Assembly: GCA_964058805.1 (NCBI GenBank)
Contig: CAXKVV010001156.1
Location: 1 to 28,657 of the forward strand
Direction of reading: 5' to 3'
DNA: 28,657 nt
Origin: Schoenoplectus triqueter
Taxonomy: Eukaryota > Streptophyta > Magnoliopsida > Poales > Cyperaceae
Shown piece by piece: positions 1-11,200 of this stretch (the stretch's first letter is position 1; every line of letters begins with the position of its first letter). The position numbers and the translations under genes are program-made. The notes under the pieces were generated by a model, which was not told where the DNA came from, searched no databases, and was given only the letters and a program-made list of their open reading frames with translations.

Positions 1-539
1 CTTGTCCTAACTATTGTTGACTGACTGTTCTGAGTGTTGCATTACTTGTGCAAAAATACTCTATTGCTCTAACACCCCTTGTGTGAGCTTATTTAATATC
101 CCTAAAATGCAAAAGAATTATTGTATTTATGATTGAATTTTATTAATAAGATAACACCCTTTATTATTATCTCAATTACTAAGGTGATTTTATTTTTTTA
201 TCTTTAAATCTCTTTATTTCTGTAAAAATACAAAATAATAGAAAAATGTTGGCTATTATTTATAATTTTATTTAGATTTTTAGAATTTTTATAATAACCA
301 AAATACCAAGTCAAAACTTGGTCAAACAGAAAAAAGCAAACAAAGTCCTTTTGCTTTTAAATTATTTATGTACAGTAAATTTCTTAAAATTGAAATGTTT
401 TTACATCAAAAAATATTATCAAAAATTAATAATTTTTTTAATAGATTTGAGTTAATTTGGAATTTAAAAATGCCTCCAAATGATTTATTTACTCTTTATT
501 TTTAATTTTTTGTTATTAATTGAGTTTTAGGTTTAATGA

Positions 540-735
540 ATTAGGCTGAGATTTAATTTTCTTTTAATTTTGCTGTGGGGCCCATTTCAATTTTTCTTCT
601 ATTTTCGAGAATTAGGCCCAAATTCTGGATTGGGCCGGATTAAAATTTTTTCTCTTCTCTTCTTTTCTTTGTGAGTTAGGCCCAGGTCCATTCCTTTATT
701 ATCTTTCTTCCTTTTTTTACTATTGGGCCAGTTTA
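540..735. repeat. GGCCCA-rich patch with repeated ATTAGGC motif
   Basis: Within 200 bp there are five GGCC-centred words: GGGGCCCA, TTAGGCCCA, TTGGGCCGG, TTAGGCCCA and TTGGGCCAG. The word (A/G)(A/G)TTAGGC recurs at about 539, 610 and 676. GGCCCA is a known TCP/site II element in plant promoters, so this could be promoter or LTR regulatory DNA. No transcript unit can be tied to it. Confidence 0.35.
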
Positions 736-3537
736 TTTATTAGCCGTCAGATTCCTTCATGATTGGTGCCAAAGAAAGGGAAGGTCCATATGCGTTCTGA
801 ATCTTCTCTTTGAGTTTGATTCCTTAGATGCCGTCGGACAGACATCAAGATCTGCACTACGGAGATGAACCATTCTACTTCAATAATCGGATTACTTCAA
901 GATTCGTGTGTGCTCTTTAAACCTCGTGTTCAGATGTTTCACTGCCATTTATTCTGGTAGTTTCTGAGATTCATGCATAAGCGGCCTTCCGGTGATCGGA
1001 GTTGCCGATCGAAGATCCGACAGTGGCGTTAGGCCTTCATTGAGTGCATCGATGAAGTAGATTGCTGGCTAGGCCAATACTGATTTCTTCCTTTCTTGTT
1101 ATGTACCGGATTCGGTACCAATTGTACCAGTTGCACATTTATTCAATGTAATTTCTCTTGCACAACCTAAATTCATATTATTATCTAGGTATTGTGCATT
1201 TCCACCTTCAAATACCATTACCAAGTGCAATGAATTCATGCTTACCCCTGGCAGCTTCCCTGAACTCGGTATCAGTACAGTACATATACTCGGTGCTTAT
1301 CACTTGATTTCACATATTTCGATTTAGCAACTCCCTCTCATGTGTTCTCTTATTTTAATTGACCTTGAGTGTGCTTGAATAATCACTCATCTTGATATTG
1401 AAAACCGTGGCTTTGTCAATTCATTGTTTCACTCTTGCTTATTTGGGTTTTAAGCAACCAAATCGCAAATAGGGACTGAGAGATCTTAATAGTCTTCGAT
1501 CAGTCACGAGTAATGGTTAGGAGGCAATATACTTGCCCTTCTACTAACCTTTTTCCTTTTTTTCTCTTCTTTGCTTTGTTGTTGTTTGTACAAACGTGAT
1601 TGAAGCAAGAATAATGAAAGAAAGAAAAGAAAGAACCAGGAGACTGAATGTTCAAAAGAAATTCTTAAAAAGAAAGTCGAAAACAATAAAGAATATACAA
1701 AGTAAGAAAAATAGAAAAATCAGAATTTAATTTCTTTGCTTAGAACAATCCAACACCAACCTTCTTAGTGATTTGCACCAGATATTACCTAACTTGAGGT
1801 GTTGTGCAGTGAATAGGGCTTATGATGATGTGATTTAACTGAATTGAGAGACTCAAGTGAATCTACAATCAATTGGTTAATATCACCTTCTTTAGGATCT
1901 TGATTGCCCTTTCTTCTTTGCTACTAGATTAGCTAGGTCTTGGCTGATCTTATTGAGTTCTCAGATCTTTGATCGAGATCAATCAGCTTAGGTGCAATAG
2001 ATGGACAGGTCCAGTGTTTTCTTGCTATTAATACCAGAAAAAATGGAGAGAGGTAGTTGTCAGTTGTGCTTTCATTTCAATTAATTTGTGCTTACTTGAT
2101 CCCCCAGATTGCTGAAGTGGCAATATTCCGTCCCTTCATCCATCAAATGAATGGTGTTGATTAACTCATCTTGTGTTTGTTGTGAGTGAATTCTGAGATT
2201 TAGATTGCTAGCGTGGTATTTTTATCATGGCTCAATTCCTTCCTGCTCTCTCCTCTCAAGAACCCGAGTGAAATTAGCCCATAATACTGGTTTCATTTTT
2301 GTGCACCAATTCTATTATCGAATTCATACAAAAGAGTAACTAATTGATGCCAGCAACGGTCCTAACTAAATCGTGGGATCCATATAGTGCCTCTTGAACA
2401 ACCAATTCGCCTCATCCCTCTCTAAGCCGGCCAATTCATCTTCACACCCAATGTTCTTCTCTCTGCATGCGAGTGATGCACAGTACATCATTTTCAAAAC
2501 TAATTACCTCTTTGAATTCTCCTTGATTAGAGCTTTCCAACGGTATATAATTTATAAAATTTCGTTGCCGATTGGATATTTTTCCATTTTCGAGTTATTT
2601 TCTGTTGAGAACTCGGGCCAGCAGATGGGGAGTCGCAGCAGCAGGGAAGGATAAGGTTTTCTGTCCTAGTGGGGTCCAGTGACAGTGAAGGAAATGAAGA
2701 GGAGGAATAGTGCACTTCAGGTGGATTTAGTGTATGAGGTAGGCCCCACATGTCATGTTAAATGAGAGATAAAAGAAGTACACCGAGTTCACGTAACTTT
2801 TTCTCCTTCAAAATCTTTTCTTCAGTGTCAAATCAACCTTCTTTTTTCTTATGATTCCTCATTTGTACCCAGTTAATCTTTCAGCTCCAAGTTGCACCTT
2901 TAAAGATTTTTGATCAAATCCCAGCTTTTCGATTAATCTGATTCTCTTCTTCAATTTATTTTAATACTTTCCTTCATCCAAAAATTATGAAATTTTCACT
3001 AAAATTTTTTAAATTCACGATGATCACCTCTATATGTTTAATTCCCAATTTTGCCCTTGTCTCATTATGCTAAAAATTCCTTAATCAAGAAAACACTATT
3101 TTTTTTTCTGAATAAATCTCAAGTTTCATAGTTGTAGCTCAGTGCCTCTGCCAAATATTATTCTCTTACAGGAACCCTCTAATTAAATATTAATTAGACT
3201 TGTATTGATACTTATTAGGGTTTGATTTGATCAACATTTGATTACTTATCAACAGTTGATTACTTGATCAAATATTTACAACATTGACATCTGATCAGTC
3301 TTATGAAATTAACTTTCAATCCGTGTTCATGAAAATAAAATTATATTAAAATTTCTTGAGTTAGTTGTATCAAAATACTGGCTTGACATTGACATAGTTC
3401 TTTGTTGTACAGGGATTGTACTGCTTCAGTTCTTAGGATTTGCTTTGAGGATTTGACTTGAGGGTTGATTTCTTTAGTCTGAGGGTTTGATCTTGACTTT
3501 TCCTCGAGTTTCTTCCTCCAACTCTTCAAGGGTAAAC

Positions 3538-3868
3538 ATAAATAATCATAATTATAATAATATAACCATAATCATAACATAATATAATAATACTATAGTA
3601 ATAAATAATCATGATCATAATAATATAATAATCAAATAATCAAATTTATATTCATAATATAATAATATAATACTAAAATATTTATTATAATATAATAATA
3701 CTAATAGTGATGATAATATAATAATAATAATTTAATAATAATAATATAATGATAATAATGATAATAATAATGATAATATTAATAATAATATAATAATAAT
3801 AAATCATAATCATATTCATAATCATAATATAATAATATAATATAATATAATATAATCAAATAATAATT
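3538..3868. repeat. ATAAT low-complexity / degenerate trinucleotide repeat block
   Basis: About 330 bp made almost wholly of A and T, with scattered C and G, in interrupted AAT/ATAAT units. It looks like a decayed microsatellite with no coding capacity. Confidence 0.85.
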
Positions 3869-4525
3869 ACTATTTCGACGAGAGCTAATCCGACATTCCA
3901 CCTATAAGTTGGTATATCAAATTAGCACTCTTTCACGCTCTTCTACTTAGTCTAAAATTCATTTGACAAATTAATTTATCAAAATAACAATTCTATTCCT
4001 ACTTTTGCTATTCTATGGAGTGCCGAACAAACTAAAAAATAAAAGGCTATTTTGGTTACCGTGCCAAGTCACTTAAATATAATTCACATCTGATACAGCT
4101 ATGGACAGAAATGATCCCGACGTACCACATAGTCTAGTTTTGTTAATTGACTAATTTTACTAATTGATTATCTGTCTTCTCCCCTTAAATATTCCTCATA
4201 ATATTAAAAGCCTTTCTCTCATTATTATATGCTATATTGATCTTATTCGTAATTTCATACTAGATTTTGACCTGTCCATTAAGAGAAAAAAAAACGTCAA
4301 TTTTTCTTTTACTAAGGAGATTAAAAAAAAGAAATAATTTGTTTTCCACTTCTTTTTGTCAAGCCGGTTGATAATTAGTTATAAATTCAAATATTATTGT
4401 ACAACAATCGTGAACAAGCAATTTTAATACAGTATTTAATTTAGTGAGAGGCATATCAATGATTAATTTAGTGATAGTAACAAGTCAATGAGTTGATATG
4501 AAAAAAGCAGAAAACAATTGCAGAA

Positions 4526-4655
4526 AATGATATGAAGAAAAAAGGCGGCTTAATTAATTATGAGAAAATTTCAAAATCAAATATATTTGTTATTTTATTT
4601 GTATTCTAAATTTATATTTAAAAATGATATGAAGAAAAATTAAAGGCGACTTTTC
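4526..4655. repeat. Short direct repeat pair
   Basis: The word ATGATATGAAGAAAAA followed by AAAGGCG(G/A)CTT occurs near 4528 and again near 4624, about 97 bp apart and in the same orientation. It is probably a local duplication; no function is visible. Confidence 0.5.
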
Positions 4656-5987
4656 ATACCACATGTAATTTATTTAATAGACGGCGACAGGGCTACCAAT
4701 CGCGTGAATTTTAGGGTATTATGGAAACTAGAGAAGAGTCTCGCATGTATCCATTAAACTTTTAGAAAATTTTAATTTGTCCATTAAAAAATATATACGA
4801 ATATGATTTGAACACAATCCAAACCTGGTCAAATCCATTTTCACCTCTAATCTAAATTCATTCTAATAAGAATTTCAAGATTTAAACTTCGAAAAGGATT
4901 TGGATTATGTTGAATATTTTAATAAAAATAAATAAATAGTAAAATATAGCATAAAAGTGATTATGATTATAACTACTACGTACTGAAATTGTACGAACTA
5001 AGAGTAATGATATTGATTAAACTGACTTGTGTATAATTTAATTCTTTAATTTACGTAAGACATATAGTTTTTTATATAAAGACTTCTGTTAATTTTGATA
5101 CTTAATATTGTCAAATGTCTTTTGCGAGATTTGCATCGCTGATTTTTAAAATATATTGACCATCCGATTTTTAAAATTGAATGGTTTAAATGGCCTAAAA
5201 TATTATAATCAATATTTTATCCCAATCATTTCATGAGAGTTTATGATAGCAATTTGTTATAACTTGTTGTCCATGCACTGTCTTGATCTCATCTTCATTC
5301 AGGTTCTTCTCAATCATGTTCAATTGCTCTAAAAAATCGTAAAAACACAATATTAAAATATCTCGAACTTGATATAAAATATTAGATAATTTCTAAGAAA
5401 ACAACACAAATGACTTAGTTTTAGAGATAAAACTCTAAAAGGCTCATCAATTTTGAGCTGACATAGTGCATCATATTCAAAAAATCAAAATAGATTCGTC
5501 ACCTTTGTGTTCGACTAGAATCGATATGAGATGAAAACAATCTCTGGTTTCCTAACTTTGTGAATTAAAACGACAATATGTTTGTATTCTCATATTAATT
5601 AAATTACAAATCACAAAAAAATCATACATTTTAGTCATATACAGGATACATACATCCTAGAGTATGCTTTATATACATTTTAGTCATATACAGTAGATAG
5701 ACATTATGTACAACAGTATTAAATTAAGCTTAAAAAATACATCGAGTAAAAGAAATAAACCTCCAATTAATCACATCGTCATACAATAATCCTTGAATAT
5801 AATTTACTACAAATCTCAGACATGCAAATGTGTTTCATTACTCCAATCAGTTTACAGCACTTGAATTAAACATGAGGTTATTTCAAACACAAGATAGTCG
5901 GCCTTACATTTTGTGCTATAAATTATTTATGGAATTCTCATAGAACATCAGAACCAGCTTTAAAACCATGTTAAACTCATCAAAAGC

Positions 5988-8200
5988 TCACCTGCCCTCC
6001 TGGATTATTGAATCCTTCAATACATTCGAAATATAACTGCAAGAAGTTCCAGTCCCAGTACTAGTGCCTTTACTTTCAGAAAATTCATTGGTTCTTGCTA
6101 AATCCTTGAATTGCCAATCAGTAAGGTAATTTGGTTTGGAATCTATTTTAGTGACTTCTGCATCACTGGTCAGAATGGCTACAACACGTGACATTGACGG
6201 TCGAAGGGCTAGCGATGCCTGGGTGCAAAGCATGGAGACACCTATAAGTCTGGTTACTTGTTCCTCGTTAAAGGATTTGATTCGTGGGTCTACTAATTCA
6301 AGTGCCCGATTCTTTTCATATAAGTTCCATGCCTGTGGAGAGAGGAAAATATAATTAGTCCTGTATATGTGCACTATTGCTTTTCCCTTGGCTAGGATCA
6401 GCATATGCTGGTTGATACAACAACAACAAAGCCTTTAATCCCAAATAAACCAGCATATACTTATTTTATTTAGTTTTCTCCAAGTGTACTTGATTGGTTA
6501 AAATTTAACTATGTAAGGTTCTATTGTCAATACGAGTGAATAAACACGATACAAAAGGTACTTCCTGGTACTATAGCACATGCACGTCAATCGAAAATCT
6601 AAATAGAATGGATCCTGTTTGGTTTAATGGGATTGGGTTGCGATTTAGAAGTTGCAACAAATATAGACTTTGTAAATCCCTAAATGTATCTGAACTCCAA
6701 CCAGCAAAGATTTGTTTTCTCTGTTCTTTTTTTTTTGGGGGGGATAAAAGTGGGTATTTGCCACTTCTTTCATTGAAACAGAAAGTCTAACCAGCAAAGA
6801 CTATATTGACAACTTTGAGCAAATTCCATTTGATCAACTAATGTGTTTAGATCTAAAGAGTGAATAGTGAATACCCAGTCAAGAAGATAAACTTGATCTG
6901 GTTCTAGTTTTGAATCTGCATTCGGGCGACCAGCCACGACCTCCAATGCAAGGATTCCAAAAGCAAAGACATCTATTTTTTCAGTCAAATGGCCTCTCAT
7001 TGCATACTCCGGTGCAAGATAACCTCTGTGAAAATTGAGAAAAAATGAAATAAAAGAGTGATTTCCATATATTACTTGAGAACAATCAAGAGATTACTGC
7101 AATGTTTTGATATATACATTGTGCCAGCAACTTTAGTGCTCATATGAGAGTTGTTGTTATCACAAAGCTTAGCCAACCCAAAATCAGAGATTTTAGGGTT
7201 AAGCTCCCCATCTAGTAGTATATTGCTTGCTTTGATATCTCGATGTATAATTCTCACAGCAGACTCTTCATGCAGATATGCCAAACCTTTTGCAACACCG
7301 AGGCATATCTCAAACCGAGTCGGCCAATCAAGAAACAAGCTCGTCTTTCCTGAAAGATGAATAAATGGATAAGCAAAATAAACACAAAAGATATCAGAGG
7401 AGGGTTTTTTTAATGGGAAGGGGTCCCTTGACAATGGGTTATTTTGACAATCTTGACAATGGACTTTTACTAATAGATTATTAGTGTTTCAAATTTCACG
7501 TATTTTCATTATCGTTTGATAGTTCATCAAAGACTGTTAAATTAGAACCGTTACAAATTATATAAAATTTTGATTATCTTTGATGGACTATCAAACGATA
7601 ATGAAATTATATGAAATTTGAAATAATTTCAATCTATAATTAGAAGAACATATCTATAAACTTTTTCTATTTTAATTTTTTTTGTGTGTATTTATTTAAA
7701 GATTGCAAGTTGACATCCTTGCTCAACACATTACCAAAGAGAGCTTGATCAAGGCTCCGATTCTCTAAATATTCATAAACCAAAAGTGGTTTGCTTCCTT
7801 CAATGCAACAGCCATATAGCTTGACCAGGTTCTTATGCTGCACAGCTGATATGGTGGAAATTTCTGTCACAAACTGTCGCTTTCCTTGGTGTGATGTTGC
7901 AGATAATTGCTTAACTGCTACCATCCTTCCATCTGGAAATGTTCCCTGCACAGGAAAAAAAAATAAAAAAAATTGACCAAATAGACTAAATAGAAGATTG
8001 TGCACTTGTACTGGCATCATATCTCTATTTTCCAACAACACATCAAAGAAAAAAATATAAGCAGAAAAGGAAAGAAAGGACCTTATAAACAGGGCCATAT
8101 CCACCTTCTCCGAGGATGTTACTGGCACTGAATGTTTCAGTAGCAGATTTAAGCTCAGAATAACTAAACACATCTGGCCTATTAACAATTTCCAATAGCT
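5988..8200 (-). CDS. RLK exons 21-25: cytoplasmic Ser/Thr kinase domain and C-tail
   Basis: Part of the RLK gene, residues 676-1027. Kinase motifs in order: glycine loop [11 protein letters not shown] (705-715), ATP-binding Lys727 in VAVK, alpha-C Glu743, catalytic loop HRDIKASN with Asp823 (RD kinase), DFG with Asp841, activation segment STKVAGTIGYLAPE ending near 869, then DVFAFG and a conserved Arg in LALRPSM. Nothing essential is missing, so an active enzyme is expected. The [10 protein letters not shown] motif just before the kinase is typical of this subfamily. The tail is rich in Ser/Thr/Gly and ends in EGR, as in Arabidopsis relatives. TGA lies at 5990-5988. Confidence 0.95.
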
Positions 8201-11200
8201 CTGAAAATATTGGGCAAGATGGCTAAAACTTAACAGGGACTTCAAAATAAAAAAAAAAAAACAAGATCTATACTATGTAGCGCACATTGTTGGATATGTA
8301 TGTGATTAGATGTTTGTGTGCATGCAGCTGGTCAAACTAATACTATGTATCAGAGTAATTTCTGGGTTTCGGAACCAAATGTTTGGTACAAAAAACAGTA
8401 AAATATCTTAATTTCAATGCAAAAGAATCAGTTCCTGTAGTAACATCTGGTATCCAATCAGTAGGTATGAAACTGCCTATATTCCTTACTGTTTCTTTTT
8501 GGCATGGCCTAGCAAAACAAAATGGATCTATTACAGGAAAAAATGGACAAACTGGCAATAGTAAAAGCAACATCCATATTAATCATGGACATAGTACCTT
8601 CATCCGTTTCTTTCTTTTTAATCTTGTATATCCAAACAAAAACTGCGAGCACAATTAATAGCCCCGAAGCAATCACTGCTACTACAACTCCTACTATCAG
8701 ACCAGTTTTGCTCTTACTCTTACTACTCGGTTCTTCATTTGACACCGTAGGAATAAAGTCTGAAAATTTTCCAATAATTAGAATATCAAAAGAGCAAAAA
8801 AAAAAGGCAACAGCACACTTTTCCCCTTCTTTTTCTTGAGAGTCAGTTGTAAAATTTACCCGCTGGAGAAGCACTGATTGCTGATATTGCTGGTCCATAA
8901 TTGCCTTGTTTAGGTACACAACAAGTCCCTTTACCAGCCCAAAATAAATGTATCTCCAAGAAATTATTTGTTACAGGTACAGTGTATTTTTTTGCAACTG
9001 CTGCCAGGGATCTTCCACCGGCTTCTTTCCTTATATTAAAGTCCTTTTCTTTTAAATCTCCCTAAAAGCAAGCAACAAAAAAACAAAATTACGCAAAAAA
9101 AGACAAACTTATAACTGACAGAGATGAAACCAGCAGAGCATCATCATTGCTTTTGTGCTGTACCAAATTGTAGGTAGCACTTGGAAAATTGGAAAAAGCA
9201 TTTCCCGTTCAATCAGGCTAGTACAAACAGAGAAATAATTCCTACTTTTGTTTGGTTTCTATCTTATGTAAAATTCTTCTTTTTTTTTCTGTTAGCATGC
9301 TAACTGGTACTGAGCACATAATGTTAAAAAATTACCCCATAATTTTTAAACAGAAGTACAGTGCAAGAACCTGGATATAGATATCAAAAATCCTTCTGCC
9401 CATACTTTCAAAAGTGTATGGAGGCACGTTGGGGTGCACAATCTCAGCGAATTGGAGTGTAACATTATAATTTCCATTTTCAAGGCCAATACCATAATAT
9501 CTCAGAGAAGATGCTGACATTCGCGTGTTTTGAAAAAGTTCAGAATCAAGTGTATTTTCGAATTGGGATTGATTTTCAAATATGTAAAGGTTGCTAACTG
9601 CTTCTGCAAATGCTCCCACATTGCTTACACCCCATCTTCTTGCATCTAAAAGAAAGGAAAGCAAATGAATTTTTTGGTGGTTTGATGCGGTTCATGTGAG
9701 GGGAGAGGATAAGGAGGTTTGCTTCTACAGTATTAGTAGTAATTAGTAGTTCCTTGAATTATGAATAACAAATTTAGACACTTCTTGTTTCGTAATGAAG
9801 CCGGTGGGATTTTTCCCACTTTATTTTCTTAAAAAGGAATTTCAAATTCATCTACATTCATGTATACTAGTCAGTAACCCATGCATTGCAGATCCTAAAA
9901 TATTAAAAAAACAATGAACATAATGTTGGATGTAACTCTAGGAAAAAATAATCTCTCGTTATTGTTGGATGGATTTTTGTTTTGAAGTAGCAAGTGAAAA
10001 TTCTACTATAAATAGTTGATACAAATTAGAAAGAAGAAGAAAAACAAAAATAGAAAGAGATAAGAAATATGAAATACAAGTCTAATCCTAAATCGAAAGG
10101 TAAAATTAATTGAAATGAAAAATAAGCTCCATCCATCTACCGATCATCTCGTTATAGTCATACACTCTTGGAAGTTGATATAGATTGGATCGGATGGGAG
10201 TTTGGTGTGATTTGGGTTTATATTCTTGGATTGAGAATGAGAGGTTTAGGTTATCGGCTTGGGTTCAGATTTTCAGTTTGAGAAGTAGGGATTTAGATTA
10301 TTGGTTTGGGTTTAGGTTAAGGGTTTGACTCTGGCTTCATTGGGGTTTAGTTTTAAGGTTTAGGTTTAGGTTCTAGGTTTAGGGGTTTAGGTTCTAAGAT
10401 CTAGGTTCATGATTTGACTCTAGCTATATCGGGGTGGCATGAACTGCAAGGTAAGACAACTCCAGGAGAGACGGTCCATGTGTTCTAACATCAACCAAGT
10501 CGGATAGGACTTTAATAATGTCAGATCTGGTTACACAGAGTCTTACAAAGCACAAACTTACTCCCTCATCATGAGCACAAGTGGCAGCACAACATTATCA
10601 GAAAAGCAAGGCAGGGAAAAGCACAACATGACAAAATTGCCCAAGGGTCGACCTTGACAACCATAGGCACACACAAACGTGATCAGAAAAGGAAAGATAG
10701 TACCGATTTTGGACCAGAGGCCATTCCCCTTTCTGAGGTTGAACGGAGCACGTGAGGTTCATCTAGCGCTGGCAATGGCTGATGGTTGGACTCGCAACGG
10801 ATAGTGGTGGTGGTTGTGATCGGGATAGATCTGCGGGAGGTAGTGTAGGCTCACTGGTGATTCTTATTATTGATGGCAGCAAATTGTCAAATTTAGAGTT
10901 TGGGCAGAGGGAAAGCTGGGAGGATCTAGGGTTTGGGCAGACGGGAGGCTGGGAGCAGATCAGTGAGGAGGTGTAGTCGCGGATGTGTAGGTCGGAGTTC
11001 GGAGGTGCAGATCGGAGGTTGGAGGTGTAGGTCGGAGAGGTGCTTGTACTTCATACCCGGAGGGCTGGACGAAGCGAAGGAAGAAGAGAGAGAGGAGGAG
11101 ATGAGAGGGGGTGGAGGAGGAGGGGGTGAGGGAGGCCGGCGGCGTAGCCTCCCCCGCCTAGGGTTTTCAGCAATCTTCTTTTTGTTTTTGGAATCGCAAG

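Larger units (their letters stand above)
1..5987. other. Intergenic region downstream of the RLK gene, no gene recognised
   Basis: AT-rich DNA. Open frames here are short and show no domain I know. About 540-2700 is less AT-rich and has long pyrimidine tracts and possible LTR-like or UTR-like stretches, but I found no paired LTRs or coding domains. From about 3900 to the stop codon at 5988 there is no feature beyond short repeats; the RLK 3' UTR must lie just below 5988, but I see no convincing polyadenylation signal. Confidence 0.5.

Noticed and set aside
1515..1553. Imperfect hairpin GGTTAG...CTAACC
   Set aside because: The stem is short with several mismatches, and chance pairing is likely in this AT/pyrimidine-rich DNA.
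2394..2751. Overlapping short frames on both strands near 2.4-2.7 kb
   Set aside because: The sequence reads like non-coding repeat DNA; there is no domain, and the two frames overlap on opposite strands.
3341..3529. 62-codon minus-strand frame rich in Lys and Gln
   Set aside because: Short, low complexity, with no recognisable motif or promoter context.
7667..8245. A single 192-codon kinase frame reading through intron 21
   Set aside because: The stretch between 8081 and 7946 is hydrophobic Phe-rich translation with a clean GT donor and AG acceptor. Family alignment shows VYK joining directly to GTFPDGR.
8343..8658. Open frames on both strands within intron 20 (8597-8201)
   Set aside because: The family gene model needs the donor at 8597 and the acceptor at 8201. 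The intervening frames match no known domain and include intron signals.
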